Source of the DNA: Shewanella sp. UCD-KL12
GTDB lineage: Bacteria; Pseudomonadota; Gammaproteobacteria; Enterobacterales; Shewanellaceae
NCBI RefSeq assembly: GCF_001957125.1
Contig: NZ_MPHJ01000004.1
Span: forward strand, 124,085-188,084
DNA: 64,000 nucleotides
Direction: 5' to 3'
Shown one piece after another: positions 1-9,951 of this stretch. A program made the translations under genes and the position numbers. The stretch's first letter is position 1, and each line of letters starts with the position of its first letter. The notes beneath the pieces were generated by a model, which worked only from the letters and a program-made list of their open reading frames with translations, was not told the DNA's origin and searched no databases.

Positions 1-857
1 CTTCTGGTTTACAGGAAAAGTTTGGTAGAGAGCGCTGTTTTAACTCTCCATTGACCGAGCAAGGTATTGCAGGTTTTGCTAACGGGTTAGCTTCAAACGG
101 TATGACTGCAATTGCTGAAATTCAGTTTGCTGATTATATCTTCCCAGCTATCGATCAAATCGTTAATGAGACTGCAAAATTTAGATACCGTAGTGGTAAT
201 GAGTTTAATGTTGGTGGTGTTACATTCAGAACCCCATATGGCGGGGGCATAGCTGGCGGTCATTATCATTCTCAATCACCAGAAGCGTATTTCACTCAAA
301 CCGCTGGGTTAAAAGTGGTTGTGCCTCGTAACGCCTATCAAGCTAAAGGGCTATTACTTGCCTCTATTCGTGATAATAACCCTGTTATCTTCTTCGAGCC
401 TAAACGCTTGTATCGAGCGAATGTCGGAGAAGTGCCTGATGAAGAATATGAGATTGAACTTGGCAAAGCCGAGATCGTGCGAGAGGGTAAAGATATTAGC
501 TTACTCGCTTGGGGCGCGCAGATGGAGATCATAGAAGCTGCTGCTGATATGGCTGCAAAGAAAGGCATATCATGTGAAATCATAGACCTGAGAACCTTAG
601 CACCTTGGGATGTTGAAACCGTTGCTGCTTCTGTGAAAAAGACAGGGCGATTATTAATTAATCATGAAGCACCACTCACTGGAGGTTTTGCTGGCGAGAT
701 AGCTGCAACCATCCAAGAAGAGTGTTTCTTACACCTAGAATCACCTATCGCTCGGGTTTGTGGTCTAGACACACCATATCCTCTTATCCATGAAAAAGAG
801 TACATGCCTGACGCGCTTAAGACTTTTGAAGCGATAAAAGCTACAGTAAATTTTTAG
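1..857 (+). CDS. bkdA2: Branched-chain 2-oxoacid dehydrogenase E1 component, beta subunit (5' end outside window)
   Basis: This is the beta subunit of the thiamine-diphosphate decarboxylase (E1) of the branched-chain 2-oxoacid dehydrogenase complex, which converts 2-oxoacids from Val, Leu and Ile to acyl-CoAs in the cytoplasm. The open frame runs in from the window edge (first full codon at 3), so the start lies upstream; the TTG at 51 is internal, because the preceding residues ([16 protein letters not shown]) match the family. The typical beta-subunit stretches [19 protein letters not shown] and [12 protein letters not shown] are present, followed by a transketolase C-terminal domain. The stop lies 9 bases before the E2 gene, so the two form an operon. 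E1 alpha is expected just upstream. The alternative, pyruvate dehydrogenase E1 beta, is less likely given the E2 partner. Confidence 0.93.
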   Translation, partial: SGLQEKFGRERCFNSPLTEQGIAGFANGLASNGMTAIAEIQFADYIFPAIDQIVNETAKFRYRSGNEFNVGGVTFRTPYGGGIAGGHYHSQSPEAYFTQTAGLKVVVPRNAYQAKGLLLASIRDNNPVIFFEPKRLYRANVGEVPDEEYEIELGKAEIVREGKDISLLAWGAQMEIIEAAADMAAKKGISCEIIDLRTLAPWDVETVAASVKKTGRLLINHEAPLTGGFAGEIAATIQEECFLHLESPIARVCGLDTPYPLIHEKEYMPDALKTFEAIKATVNF

Positions 858-866
858 GAGCCAGGC

Positions 867-2501
867 ATGATTAAAGATTTTATTCTTCCCGATATTGGTG
901 AAGGGGTTGTTGAATGTGAGTTGGTTGAATGGCTGGTAAACGAAGGTGATATTGTCACCGAAGACCAACCGATTGCCGATGTCATGACCGATAAAGCATT
1001 AGTGCAAATTCCTGCGCCTCATGGTGGAGTTATCAAGAAACTTCACTATGCAAAAGGTGAGATTGCCAAGGTACATGCTCCGTTGTACTCTGTTGAAATT
1101 AATGGCTCTGAGCAAGTTGTAAGTGAAGGGGATATTTCAGTTGATACACCTGAAGAGCAACATGAGCATAGTTTCAGTGAAAATATTTCACTGCCATTAA
1201 ATAGCGATATATCAGTTGAGACAGCTGGATTGTCTGTTCAAATAGAAGAGTTCTTATTGCCCGATATTGGGGAAGGCATTGTTGAGTGTGAGCTTGTCGA
1301 GTGGCTAGTTAATGAGGGGGATATTGTCGTAGAAGATCAACCCATTGCTGATGTTATGACCGACAAAGCTCTGGTACAAATCCCTGCGATTAAATCGGGA
1401 AAAATTGCAAAGCTTCACTACCGTAAAGGGCAACTTGCAAAGGTACACGAGCCGTTATTTTCCGTTGAAGTGGCATCTGAAACAGCTGTTGAGTTAGAGT
1501 CTCAAGTTACACAAAGCATACCTAAGCAGGCGACTGATAGCGGTATCAGTGAGCCAGTTGCTCAAGGTAAAGCACTTGCAAGTCCCGCTGTCAGGCGCTT
1601 AGCCAGAAGTTTAGATATCAATATCGCTTCTGTCACGGGTACTGGTAAAAATGGTCGTGTATATAAAGAAGACATTGAGCGTCATCATTCAAGTCATCTA
1701 GCACAAGGTTCAACCTATGTATCTTCAGAGGATACTCGCAGTGATAAGGTGAGTACCGATACAAGTTATGTCGTAGATCAAACGACGAGTAATGTTAGTA
1801 ATCGGGTCGAGCCGATACGTGGCGTACAAGCGGTCATGGCTAAAATGATGAGTGAATCAGTATCGACTATTCCTCACTTTACCTATTGTGAAGAGATAGA
1901 TCTGACAGAGCTTGTTCAGTTACGTGAAGGAATGAAGAAGAAATACTCTACAGATGAGCTTAAGCTCACTATGATGCCTTTCTTTATGAAGTCCTTATCG
2001 TTAGCAATCAAAGCATTCCCTGTAATAAATAGCCAAGTGAATAGTGATTGTACTGAGCTAACTTACTTCGCTAACCACAACATAGGTATGGCTGTTGATT
2101 CTAAAGTCGGTTTACTTGTACCGAATGTGAAAGATGTACAAAACAAATCTATTTTAGAGATTGCAACTGAGATCACTAGACTAACATCTGCAGCTCGTAG
2201 CGGCCGTGTTAACCCAAATGATCTGAAGCAAGGCACTGTGACTATCTCTAATATTGGTGCATTAGGCGGCACAGTTGCCACACCTATTATCAATAAGCCA
2301 GAGGTTGCCATTGTAGCCTTAGGTAAATTACAGGTATTGCCTCGCTTTAACGCAAATGGTGAGGTTGAAGCGCGTAAGATTATGCAGGTAAGTTGGTCAG
2401 GCGATCACCGTGTTATCGATGGTGGCACAATTGCTAGGTTCTGTAACTTATGGAAGCAGTACTTAGAGCAGCCACAAGAGATGTTACTGGCAATGCAGTG
2501 A
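867..2501 (+). CDS. bkdB: Branched-chain 2-oxoacid dehydrogenase E2, dihydrolipoyl acyltransferase with two lipoyl domains
   Basis: This E2 core enzyme transfers the acyl group from E1 to CoA through a swinging lipoyl arm. Two lipoyl domains are visible, at residues 1-78 and about 127-203, each with the lipoylation motif DVMTDKALVQIP (Lys43 and Lys167). An E1/E3-binding domain follows at about 238-272 and the catalytic acyltransferase domain at about 315-544, with the active-site motif DHRVIDGG (His514, Asp518). Linkers are rich in Ser, Thr and Glu. The two lipoyl domains are almost identical over long stretches, which suggests a recent duplication or gene conversion; many Bkd E2 proteins carry only one. 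The gene follows E1 beta closely and is followed by a strong terminator, so it ends the operon. No lpd (E3) lies downstream, so E3 is probably shared with other complexes. Confidence 0.95.
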   Translation: MIKDFILPDIGEGVVECELVEWLVNEGDIVTEDQPIADVMTDKALVQIPAPHGGVIKKLHYAKGEIAKVHAPLYSVEINGSEQVVSEGDISVDTPEEQHEHSFSENISLPLNSDISVETAGLSVQIEEFLLPDIGEGIVECELVEWLVNEGDIVVEDQPIADVMTDKALVQIPAIKSGKIAKLHYRKGQLAKVHEPLFSVEVASETAVELESQVTQSIPKQATDSGISEPVAQGKALASPAVRRLARSLDINIASVTGTGKNGRVYKEDIERHHSSHLAQGSTYVSSEDTRSDKVSTDTSYVVDQTTSNVSNRVEPIRGVQAVMAKMMSESVSTIPHFTYCEEIDLTELVQLREGMKKKYSTDELKLTMMPFFMKSLSLAIKAFPVINSQVNSDCTELTYFANHNIGMAVDSKVGLLVPNVKDVQNKSILEIATEITRLTSAARSGRVNPNDLKQGTVTISNIGALGGTVATPIINKPEVAIVALGKLQVLPRFNANGEVEARKIMQVSWSGDHRVIDGGTIARFCNLWKQYLEQPQEMLLAMQ

Positions 2502-2523
2502 TATCACTCAGTGCCTATCGTTA

Positions 2524-2551
2524 AAAAAAGAGCGCATATGCGCTCTTTTTT
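2524..2551 (+). terminator. Rho-independent terminator after bkdB
   Basis: A perfect GC-rich palindrome (arms gagcgcat / atgcgctc at 2530-2545) is preceded by an A run and followed by a T run. It lies 22 bases after the bkdB stop. Confidence 0.9.
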
Positions 2552-2633
2552 ATGGTCTATAGCTCATTTTTAGTTAATTTTTCAATCATATTTACGTATA
2601 ATCCCGCTAATAAAATCCTCTTTGGTTGTAACG

Positions 2634-3701
2634 ATGAGTCAGTCAGTACCACAAATTGATGCTATTCAATATCCTTTTCCGCCTAAACCACTGCCTTTGA
2701 CAGAGATTGAGCGTGCACGTTATAAGTCACGTATCAAGCAACTCCTTAAAGACAAAGATGCTGTGCTTGTAGCCCATTACTATACAGATCCAGAGATCCA
2801 AGCTTTGGCTGAAGAGACTGGCGGTTGTGTATCTGACTCCCTTGAAATGGCAAGGTTTGGTCGCGATCACCCAGCAAAAACACTTATTGTGGCTGGTGTT
2901 AAGTTTATGGGGGAGACCTCAAAAATCTTAAGTCCTGAAAAAACAGTACTAATGCCTGCTTTAGATGCAACTTGCTCTCTTGATGTGGGATGCCCGATAG
3001 ATAAGTTCAGTGAATTTTGTGATGCGCACCCTGATCATACCGTTGTGGTTTATGCCAATACGTCAGCAGCAGTTAAAGCCAGAGCTGATTGGGTTGTTAC
3101 ATCAAGTATTGCACTTGAGATTGTCGAACATCTTGATAGTGAAGATAAGAAGATTATCTGGGGACCTGATCGTCATTTAGGTAGCTATATCGCCAAAGAA
3201 ACCGGTGCTGAAATGTTGATGTGGCAAGGGGAGTGTATTGTTCATGATGAGTTTAAAGCTAAGGCTTTACGTGAGCTCAAGCTACAACATCCTACTGCAG
3301 CAATTCTAGTACACCCTGAATCACCAGCGAGTGTTGTAGAGTTAGCCGATGCTGTTGGCTCTACCAGTCAGTTAATTAATGCTGCTAAGCAGATGGATAA
3401 TGACAAATTTATCGTCGCGACCGATAAAGGTATCTTTTATAAGATGCAACAAGCGGCTCCTGATAAGATCTTGATAGAAGCACCTACTGGTGGGAATGGT
3501 GCAACATGTCGAAGCTGTGCACATTGTCCCTGGATGGCAATGAATGGACTTCAAGCTATCGAGCAAGCGCTAACAACTCAAGATAGCAGTCTTCATGAGA
3601 TTTTTGTAGATGATGAATTAAGAGAGGGCGCCTTGATCCCACTCGATAGAATGCTCAATTTTGCTGCTGAGCTAAAAATGCAAGTAAAAGGTAATGCATA
3701 A
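2634..3701 (+). CDS. nadA: Quinolinate synthase A
   Basis: NadA condenses iminoaspartate with dihydroxyacetone phosphate to quinolinate in de novo NAD synthesis, using an oxygen-sensitive [4Fe-4S] cluster in the cytoplasm. The cysteines expected as cluster ligands are seen in [20 protein letters not shown] and [11 protein letters not shown], together with the family signatures [10 protein letters not shown] and [11 protein letters not shown] place the start at the ATG at 2634, giving [10 protein letters not shown] and 355 residues; an in-frame TTG at 2622 would add four residues but is a poor start. No strong ribosome-binding site is visible. The gene appears to be transcribed alone, between the bkdB terminator and a terminator at 3811. 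Confidence 0.97.
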   Translation: MSQSVPQIDAIQYPFPPKPLPLTEIERARYKSRIKQLLKDKDAVLVAHYYTDPEIQALAEETGGCVSDSLEMARFGRDHPAKTLIVAGVKFMGETSKILSPEKTVLMPALDATCSLDVGCPIDKFSEFCDAHPDHTVVVYANTSAAVKARADWVVTSSIALEIVEHLDSEDKKIIWGPDRHLGSYIAKETGAEMLMWQGECIVHDEFKAKALRELKLQHPTAAILVHPESPASVVELADAVGSTSQLINAAKQMDNDKFIVATDKGIFYKMQQAAPDKILIEAPTGGNGATCRSCAHCPWMAMNGLQAIEQALTTQDSSLHEIFVDDELREGALIPLDRMLNFAAELKMQVKGNA

Positions 3702-3810
3702 GAGCACACATAGGCATTTTCGGATAAATAGATACTCATAATTACTATGGCTAGCTCATAAAAAAGTATTAAAGTTTGACCAATGTCTCGCTAAATTTGA
3801 TGTAGAATAA

Positions 3811-3837
3811 AAAAGCCCTCAATTTGAGGGCTTTTTA
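3811..3837 (+). terminator. Rho-independent terminator between nadA and the chemoreceptor gene
   Basis: Inverted repeat agccctc / gagggct (3814-3820 and 3826-3832) with an upstream A run and a downstream T run. It is symmetric enough to work in both directions. Confidence 0.85.
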
Positions 3838-3920
3838 TTACATTAAGTATTAGTAAACTTAGGTTTATAAACTACACTCTTGCCATATTGTCATTATCCG
3901 TTTGATCAAGGAGATCATTT

Positions 3921-5915
3921 ATGAATATTCGATGGATCGAAAATCTAACAATTAGAAACAAACTACTGATTGTTATTCTCCCTCCCATTTTTGGCTGCAT
4001 CTTTTTTGGGCTTTCTATCGTTTATAACCAGTTTCAACTAAGCCAAAATCTTCGTGGCGTACTAACACTTAGTGAGCTGGCAAGTGTAAATAGTGCACTG
4101 GTTCATGAGCTCCAAAAAGAGCGTGGAATGAGCGCTGGTTTTATTAGTTCCCAAGGGCAAGCATTTATTAATGCATTACCAGCGCAGAAGCGAAAGACGG
4201 ATAGCGCTATCGCCAGCTTTAATCGTTTTGTGGCTAACAAGGAGCTACCGAGCACCTTTGATAGTCAACTTCAACGCGTGGTCACAGCTTTCAATCAGAT
4301 AAGTCAAATTAGGGACAGGGTGTCAGGGCTGAATATCTCAGTAGCTGAAGAGGTCGCCTTTTATACTGAGCTTAATGCCTCGCTGCTTTCTATCGTTGAT
4401 CAAACTGCATTAGAGGGAGCGAGCCAGCCAATTGCCATCAAAGCCGCTTCATTTAGTGCTTTTTTACAAATGAAAGAACGTGCTGGTATCGAGCGGGCAG
4501 TGTTAAGTTCAACATTTGGCCAACAACAACTTAATGCTAAACGCTTTATCAAGTTTGTGACTTTAGTATCTGAACAAAATAGCTATCAAGAACGATTTAT
4601 AGCACTCGCAACTGGACTGGTGAAACGTGATTATCAAGCATTGCTTAACAATCAAGCCTCTGCAGATGTTAATAGGTTAAGGGATATTGCGTTTAGTCAA
4701 AACCTATCACAAATATCACAACAGAATCCTGAAGCTTGGTTTGAAATATCAACGAGTCGAATAGAGTTACTTAGCCAGTTTGAACAGCGACTCGCTAATA
4801 ACTTGTTAGGTGATACGCAGCGAGAGCTGTCAGCATCAAATTCACTCATGTATAGCATTATCTTGTTGATGCTTATATCTGGCACTTTAGTCTTTAGTGT
4901 TTCAATCATAATTGGTCGTTATATGCATAACAGCGTGCGCAGTATGCACAGGACAGTAATGCAGGCCCAGCAGAATTTTGATTTGAGTCTACGTGTTAAC
5001 GAGAAGGCAAGTGATGAGCTTGGCCAGCTTGGGTGCGCATTTAACCAGATGATGCAAGATTTTGAGCAAGTGATCTATCGTGTCCGTGATAACAGTACGA
5101 GTGTATTAAACGCATCTCAAAAGATGGATAGCTGCGCCACGGTCATGCAAAAAGATGTTGCTATCGGATACAGCGAATCTGAGCAAGTGGCTTCAGCAAT
5201 GACTGAAATGAGTGCCACAGTGCAAGAGATTGCGCAAAATGCAGTTAGTGCATCTGAAGCGTCAACAGCGGCGAATGTCGAAGCGAAAGAGGGCAGCCGC
5301 GAGGTAAGAAAGACTGGCAATAGTATAAAACTTCTTTCACAAGAAATTGGCTCAGCCTCTCAAGCTATTGATGAATTAGACAATGATATACAAGGTATTG
5401 TTAGCGTACTTGAGGTGATTAGAGGTATTGCTGAACAAACAAACCTGCTTGCGCTTAATGCCGCTATTGAAGCTGCTAGAGCGGGGGAGATGGGACGTGG
5501 ATTTGCTGTCGTTGCTGATGAAGTAAGAAGTCTTGCCCAACGAGCACAGTCTTCAACTGAAGATATACGTACTATGACTGAGCGTTTGCAATCAGGAGCC
5601 AAAATTGCTGTCAGTGCAATTGAGAAAGGGAGAAGCCAAGCTGAGCTTAGTGTTAAAGAGTCTCAACGTGCTGGTGAAGAATTAGATAGAATCGTCGAAG
5701 AGGTGGGGGTTATAGATAGCATGAATGAGCAGATTGCAGCTGCCACCCATGAGCAATCAACAGTCTCTGAAGAGGTGAATCAGAATGCCCTTAGGATCAG
5801 CGAAACGTACCAAAACACACAAGGTGTGGCGAATGAATTGAGCGAGCTTAATGAGGCGCTACTTACTAATGCAAATGCTATGGCTAATGAGGTAAGTAAA
5901 TTTAAGCTAAGTTAA
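3921..5915 (+). CDS. Methyl-accepting chemotaxis protein with periplasmic NIT domain
   Basis: A transmembrane chemoreceptor of 664 residues that would relay a ligand signal to CheA/CheW. The order is: TM1 about 14-35; a periplasmic domain about 36-308; TM2 about 309-331; HAMP about 332-385; and the cytoplasmic signalling domain about 390-664, with the highly conserved tip at 501-540 ([20 protein letters not shown]). The periplasmic part contains [14 protein letters not shown], the hallmark of the NIT family (nitrate/nitrite-sensing type, PF08376), so nitrate or nitrite is a possible ligand; that is a family-level inference. A good ribosome-binding site (aaggaga, 3908-3914) sets the start. No che genes are adjacent, so it is a dispersed receptor. 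The C-terminus lacks an obvious CheR/CheB-binding pentapeptide. Confidence 0.93.
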   Translation: MNIRWIENLTIRNKLLIVILPPIFGCIFFGLSIVYNQFQLSQNLRGVLTLSELASVNSALVHELQKERGMSAGFISSQGQAFINALPAQKRKTDSAIASFNRFVANKELPSTFDSQLQRVVTAFNQISQIRDRVSGLNISVAEEVAFYTELNASLLSIVDQTALEGASQPIAIKAASFSAFLQMKERAGIERAVLSSTFGQQQLNAKRFIKFVTLVSEQNSYQERFIALATGLVKRDYQALLNNQASADVNRLRDIAFSQNLSQISQQNPEAWFEISTSRIELLSQFEQRLANNLLGDTQRELSASNSLMYSIILLMLISGTLVFSVSIIIGRYMHNSVRSMHRTVMQAQQNFDLSLRVNEKASDELGQLGCAFNQMMQDFEQVIYRVRDNSTSVLNASQKMDSCATVMQKDVAIGYSESEQVASAMTEMSATVQEIAQNAVSASEASTAANVEAKEGSREVRKTGNSIKLLSQEIGSASQAIDELDNDIQGIVSVLEVIRGIAEQTNLLALNAAIEAARAGEMGRGFAVVADEVRSLAQRAQSSTEDIRTMTERLQSGAKIAVSAIEKGRSQAELSVKESQRAGEELDRIVEEVGVIDSMNEQIAAATHEQSTVSEEVNQNALRISETYQNTQGVANELSELNEALLTNANAMANEVSKFKLS

Positions 5916-5944
5916 TAGGACTCAGAACAAATTAGTTACCCGTT

Positions 5945-5988
5945 CAACATAAAGCTAAACTCGTGTTTAATGATTTAGCTTTATGTTG
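5945..5988. repeat. Perfect 15-bp inverted repeat after the chemoreceptor gene
   Basis: Arms at 5945-5959 and 5974-5988 (caacataaagctaaa and its exact complement) enclose a 14-base loop, 30 bases after the chemoreceptor stop. There is no T run beyond a short mixed tract, so it could be a weak terminator or an mRNA-stabilising 3' hairpin. The rest of the intergenic region to 6185 shows nothing I recognise. Confidence 0.6.
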
Positions 5989-6185
5989 ATTTAGCCATAG
6001 TCGCCAATACCTTACAATCATGTTTTTTAACATTAATCAATTACGCTTTTCTCTCATTCAAGTCTCAATACATCGCTGAGAACTCTCGAGTGGTATCAGG
6101 TCACACTTAGTTAAACCAGCTTTGCCATATCTTTTTTAATCACACAGAATCCAGCGACTTAACACGAGCAAGGTAAACTAGTTAT

Positions 6186-6524
6186 ATGGCATTTAGGTTT
6201 TTTCGCTCTTTTGGAGGGCGCTGGCTGCGTTTTAACGTATCTAAACGCGGAGTTTCATGCAGCATAGGTAAAAAAGGTTTAGCCACAACGACGATTAATA
6301 GCGTAGGTAAGTTAACCACAAATATTAATGCACCAGTGCAAGGCCTTAGCTACCGAACTGAGTCCGATCTTAAAAATAAGAACTTGACGAGTAAACAGCA
6401 AAGTCAGTGTGCTCAACGGCCTTTTGGTACTCACAAGTATAACCGTCGAGAGTTAGAAGCACTTCATGTTGCTGCAGTTAACCGTATAGCAGAGCTAGAG
6501 GCCAAATTGACTGGTGAGCATTGA
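6186..6524 (+). CDS. DUF4236 domain-containing protein
   Basis: A 112-residue protein of unknown function. Its first 60 residues follow the DUF4236 pattern: MAFRFFRSF, then a basic strand RFNVSKRGVSCSIGKKG, then a T/N-rich stretch and the closing PVQGLSYRT. The rest is basic and ends in a short predicted helix (about 85-110, RRELEALHVAAVNRIAELEA) that could form a coiled coil. No signal peptide or membrane segment is seen. It stands alone between the chemoreceptor gene and the tRNA-Ser locus. No strong ribosome-binding site precedes the ATG. The family assignment rests on remembered pattern. Confidence 0.65.
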   Translation: MAFRFFRSFGGRWLRFNVSKRGVSCSIGKKGLATTTINSVGKLTTNINAPVQGLSYRTESDLKNKNLTSKQQSQCAQRPFGTHKYNRRELEALHVAAVNRIAELEAKLTGEH

Positions 6525-6627
6525 TTTGATTGCTACGAATCTGACGCATCAGGAAGAAATACTTAGATGCAATCATCAGAATTAAAAGTGTTTTGACTAG
6601 ATGATGTTAAATGTACAAACTACAGAC

Positions 6628-6662
6628 AAAAAAATAGCGACTTTTAAAGTCGCTATTTTTTT
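6628..6662 (-). terminator. Terminator of the tRNA-Ser transcript (bidirectional hairpin)
   Basis: Nearly perfect hairpin (arms aatagcgacttt / aaagtcgctatt, about 6633-6657) flanked by A and T runs, placed seven bases beyond the 3' end of the minus-strand tRNA. It can also terminate plus-strand transcription from the DUF4236 gene. Confidence 0.85.
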
Positions 6663-6668
6663 AGAATT

Positions 6669-6758
6669 TGGCGGTGAGGGAGGGATTCGAACCCTCGGAT
6701 AGTTTAACCCATCACACACTTTCCAGGCGTGCTCCTTCAGCCACTCAGACACCTCACC
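6669..6758 (-). tRNA. tRNA-Ser, anticodon GGA
   Basis: On the minus strand the sequence folds as a class II tRNA: acceptor stem GGTGAGG/CCTCACC, D arm, anticodon loop with GGA between GCACGCC-type stem bases, a long variable arm typical of tRNA-Ser, and a T arm containing GGTTCGAATCC. The CCA end is encoded (tgg at 6669-6671 on the plus strand). It reads UCC and UCU codons. A hairpin terminator follows. The 5' end and upstream flank are partly repeated about 120 bp away (see 6838-6914). Confidence 0.96.
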
Positions 6759-6837
6759 AGATTGTTTATTCATTTTTCGTGCGAATACAACACGATGGTT
6801 TGTGAACTAGTTAGCGTCGGCAGAAGAATCACGCTGT

Positions 6838-6914
6838 GCGTGCTTATATAACTGCGACAGCCACTCAGACACTTTAACCAGATTGTTTATTCATTTTACG
6901 TGCGAATAAAACAC
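6838..6914 (-). pseudogene. Decayed partial copy of the tRNA-Ser 5' end and its upstream flank
   Basis: Positions 6858-6914 repeat 6738-6793: the first roughly 20 bases of the tRNA (cagccactcagac, then a damaged acceptor stem) plus about 37 bases of upstream flank (gattgtttattcatttt-cgtgcgaata-aacac), with about five differences and one inserted base. A trace of the anticodon-arm side (gcgtgct) may remain near 6839. The remainder of the tRNA is absent, so this copy cannot make a tRNA. It looks like the relic of a tandem tRNA-Ser duplication. The rest of 6759-7147 holds nothing else I recognise. Confidence 0.75.
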
Positions 6915-7147
6915 TATTGTTAAAGACTATTTAAAAGCAGGCTGAAATGCTTTTGCCTTTAACGGAGCCGTACTTTACGCAATCGATGATTAATGGTCAA
7001 GGGATAAAAGTGTCAATTCAAGTGTTTGCGTGTTTGGTAAACAATTTAAACACTTAATTTACGTTAAAGAGAGCGGAAACAACTCTATAGTATCAGGTCT
7101 CTTCTACACTTATTCTAAGCTAAGAGGCAATAGTTAAGGTCAAGGCT

Positions 7148-8101
7148 ATGAAGGAGTTCAGTCTACGAAGAATATATCGTTTTACTAAAATGATGAGTTA
7201 CCTACTCATGTTTTTGACCATGATAGCGTGTCGGGTTTGCAGCGCTAATGAAAGTCTTCAAGTGATCAGAACCATAGCACCTCAGTCTGAAAATGACACT
7301 TCACATCAGTACTTTATTAATATCATTCAACTTGCAATAGACAAATCTACTGAGAAATATGGTGAGGCCCAGTTAGTTCTCAGTCCCTATCCGATGACTC
7401 AAGCTAGATGGTTCCGCTTACTTGAAGATAGTACTTATTTAGACATTATCTGGTCTGGTGCCAATAAAGAGAGGCAAGATAGCTATCTAGAGATCCCCAT
7501 CGATCTGCTCGGTGGGATTTTAGGGGTTAGAGCACTGATTATTCGTAAGGAAGACAGGTTGAAATTTAAAGCCATTAAAAGCTTGCAGAAACTTAAAACA
7601 CTGACAGCCTGTCAAGCTGAGCATTGGCCCGATGCTAGTATACTCAAAGATGCTGGGCTGACTTTGCTTACAGTAAATAAGTTTGATACCAATTTTATTA
7701 TGCTCACTAAGGGACAATGCGATTATTTTCCTCGTGGGATCCATGAAGGTTACAGTGAAATAGAGAGGTATCATGTTTTACTGGGAGATAACTTAACTTT
7801 GTTTGATGACTTTTTAATTGTTTACCCTTTTAATATGTTGTTCTTTGTGGATAAGGGCAATCCACTCCTCGCTAAGCGTATTGAGCATGGCTTGAAAATG
7901 GCAATAGGTGATGGGTCCTTCGTCAAAATGTTGCAACAAGACCCTATTACTTCGCACCTTTTCCCGCTCGAACGTTGGGCTGAGACACAAATATTTCAAC
8001 TTGATAATCAGGTTCAGCACACGCGCAGTAATCCTGAATACACCTGGTTATTACGACAGTTTCCTTTTTACGAAAGATTAGATTTCAACATTAATCAATA
8101 A
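7148..8101 (+). CDS. Periplasmic solute-binding-like protein (type 2 periplasmic-binding fold)
   Basis: A 317-residue protein with an N-terminal hydrophobic segment at about 14-33 ending in SANES, which fits an Sec signal peptide; the ATG codons at residues 15-16 are alternative starts. The mature part follows the type 2 periplasmic-binding layout: an early strand VIRTIAPQS, a middle region LGVRALIIRKED, and a TKGQCDYFPRGI segment where such proteins read out a mis-bound residue. The closest broad family is the amino-acid ABC-type binding proteins used as stand-alone sensors in gammaproteobacteria. There are no transporter permease or ATPase genes beside it. It is convergent with the cardiolipin synthase gene. 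Ligand unknown. Confidence 0.7.
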   Translation: MKEFSLRRIYRFTKMMSYLLMFLTMIACRVCSANESLQVIRTIAPQSENDTSHQYFINIIQLAIDKSTEKYGEAQLVLSPYPMTQARWFRLLEDSTYLDIIWSGANKERQDSYLEIPIDLLGGILGVRALIIRKEDRLKFKAIKSLQKLKTLTACQAEHWPDASILKDAGLTLLTVNKFDTNFIMLTKGQCDYFPRGIHEGYSEIERYHVLLGDNLTLFDDFLIVYPFNMLFFVDKGNPLLAKRIEHGLKMAIGDGSFVKMLQQDPITSHLFPLERWAETQIFQLDNQVQHTRSNPEYTWLLRQFPFYERLDFNINQ

Positions 8102-8266
8102 GGTAAAAACACTGAGTGAAATTTCTATTTATTATTGAAAGCGCTTTGAGCCGTTATCTCATTAATTTTGACGCATATACTAGCGTTAACATTAGATAGC
8201 GACTCATTATGATCGTAAAATACTCGTTTAGCGCAATGCTCTAAAGTAGTGAACTAAAACAACGGA

Positions 8267-9724
8267 CTAAAGTAATGGGCTAAACAGGTAAAAGAATTGC
8301 TCTGTGACACGTTTATACACAGGTCTTTTACGCCACTTATTTACATCAATAACCCACGCGTTTGCCATATAGTCTTGTTGTAACTTGGTCAGTTTTTGTG
8401 TGAATGATGGGTCGTCTACAGCAAGGGTAAGTTCAAAGTTGAGCCATAAGCTACGCATATCCAAATTGACTGTACCAATTAAGCTAAAGGCTTCATCAAT
8501 AACAACAGACTTGGTATGTAACAAGCCACCTTCAAATCGATGAATCTTAACTCCAGCCTCTAATAACTCGCTAAAAAAGGACCTACTGGCCCATTCAACC
8601 ATTAACGAATCATTTTTGTTAGGAATAATAATATTGACACATACTCCCCGGTGAGCAGCTGCGATCAGTGCCACTTGAAGGTTTTCGCTTGGTACAAAGT
8701 AAGGGGTTGTGATAACAATCTTATGCTTGGCTTGATACAGGCTTTGTAGCAGTACTTCATGAATTATCTCTTCTGGCATGCCAGGTCCTGATGGTATCAC
8801 TTGTACTAGGTCTAATTTTTCATCAATTGAGTGCGGTTTACAGATAGGGGGCATAGGTAGCTGACGGTGATTGGTTTCAACCTCCCAATCCCAAGATTGA
8901 ATTGCGTTGAGTAATGGCACGCTGCTACCCTGTATTCTCACCACGACATCTATCCACTCGCCGACACCTGAATTGGTTTTAAAACAGCTAGGATCGACCA
9001 GATTCATGGAGCCTGTATAAGCAGTTTCATTGTCTATTATGACAATTTTTCTATGCATTCTAAGATCCATACGCCTAAAAAGAACTCGAAACGGTGAGAC
9101 TTTTAAGGCTCTTGCAAGCTCTATACCGGCACTTTTTAGTTTTTCAGGCCATTGGCTTCTAAAAAATTGAAAGCTTCCTGCAGCATCTAGCAGTAACCTG
9201 ACTTCAACACCTCTTTCTGCAGCCCTTATAAGTGCTAAGGCTACCTCATCAGCAATACCGCCAGGGTGCCAGATATAAAACTCAAGATAGACATTCTCTG
9301 AAGCGCCATCAATATCTTTGATGATAGAGTTAAGTATGTCATGAGGGGATGATTTTAATGTGAGTTCATTGTCGGCAAGTGCAGGGATGCCTAAATGGTT
9401 CTCACAGAGTTTTCCGACGGTTTGAGCATATTCACTGAGCATAGATGGTTGATATTGGCGAAGCGTGAAAAGGTGCGAAAACCAATCAGCGTAAGGTTGG
9501 TACATCTCTTTCGCTCTTAGAGCCCGCGTACGACCAATATTTTGCTCACCAAAGAGTAGGTAAGCAATAATACCGACAACTGGAATGACATAGATAACCA
9601 TGATCCAAGCAAATGATACACCTATGGAGCGTCTTCTTATAACGACTCTTGCGGTGATCCCTATGATGATAACCCAGTAAAGCAGTACACTCAGTAGTGT
9701 GATGAGTTGGTAAACTTGATCCAT
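8267..9724 (-). CDS. cls: Cardiolipin synthase, phospholipase D type
   Basis: This inner-membrane enzyme condenses phosphatidylglycerol molecules to cardiolipin and glycerol. The 485-residue protein has two N-terminal membrane segments (about 6-27 and 38-58) and two HKD motifs: MHRKIVIIDNE with His224, Lys226 and Asp231, and LHTKSVVIDE with His403, Lys405 and Asp410. Each is followed by the expected G-S/T-x-N sequence (TGSMNL, IGTVNLD). Length and layout fit ClsA of E. coli. It is convergent with the gene before it and divergent from the EEP-family gene. Which Cls paralogue it is cannot be settled from one window. Confidence 0.93.
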   Translation of the reverse strand: MDQVYQLITLLSVLLYWVIIIGITARVVIRRRSIGVSFAWIMVIYVIPVVGIIAYLLFGEQNIGRTRALRAKEMYQPYADWFSHLFTLRQYQPSMLSEYAQTVGKLCENHLGIPALADNELTLKSSPHDILNSIIKDIDGASENVYLEFYIWHPGGIADEVALALIRAAERGVEVRLLLDAAGSFQFFRSQWPEKLKSAGIELARALKVSPFRVLFRRMDLRMHRKIVIIDNETAYTGSMNLVDPSCFKTNSGVGEWIDVVVRIQGSSVPLLNAIQSWDWEVETNHRQLPMPPICKPHSIDEKLDLVQVIPSGPGMPEEIIHEVLLQSLYQAKHKIVITTPYFVPSENLQVALIAAAHRGVCVNIIIPNKNDSLMVEWASRSFFSELLEAGVKIHRFEGGLLHTKSVVIDEAFSLIGTVNLDMRSLWLNFELTLAVDDPSFTQKLTKLQQDYMANAWVIDVNKWRKRPVYKRVTEQFFYLFSPLL

Positions 9725-9951
9725 GTATCTTGCCCGTTGAGGTTATTGATCCCAGACTAAAAAGGTTCAGTGTTTGGGTGACTGGCTATTTTGCATCAAG
9801 CATTCATTTAAATCTGTTTATTTAGTCAAGATTACCCATTTAACCATCATTTTTTTAAAGATAAGCGTGTGATTAACAAATTCTTCAAAGTGCCATGCTG
9901 CTTTGCGTTATGATATTGAACACTTAGTTTCTTTTTATACATAATTTTAAT

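Noticed and set aside
6838..6914. Attachment site of an integrative element beside tRNA-Ser
   Set aside because: The repeat covers the tRNA 5' end and upstream flank, while integrases usually duplicate the 3' end. The two copies are only 120 bp apart, and no integrase or cargo gene lies between or beside them.
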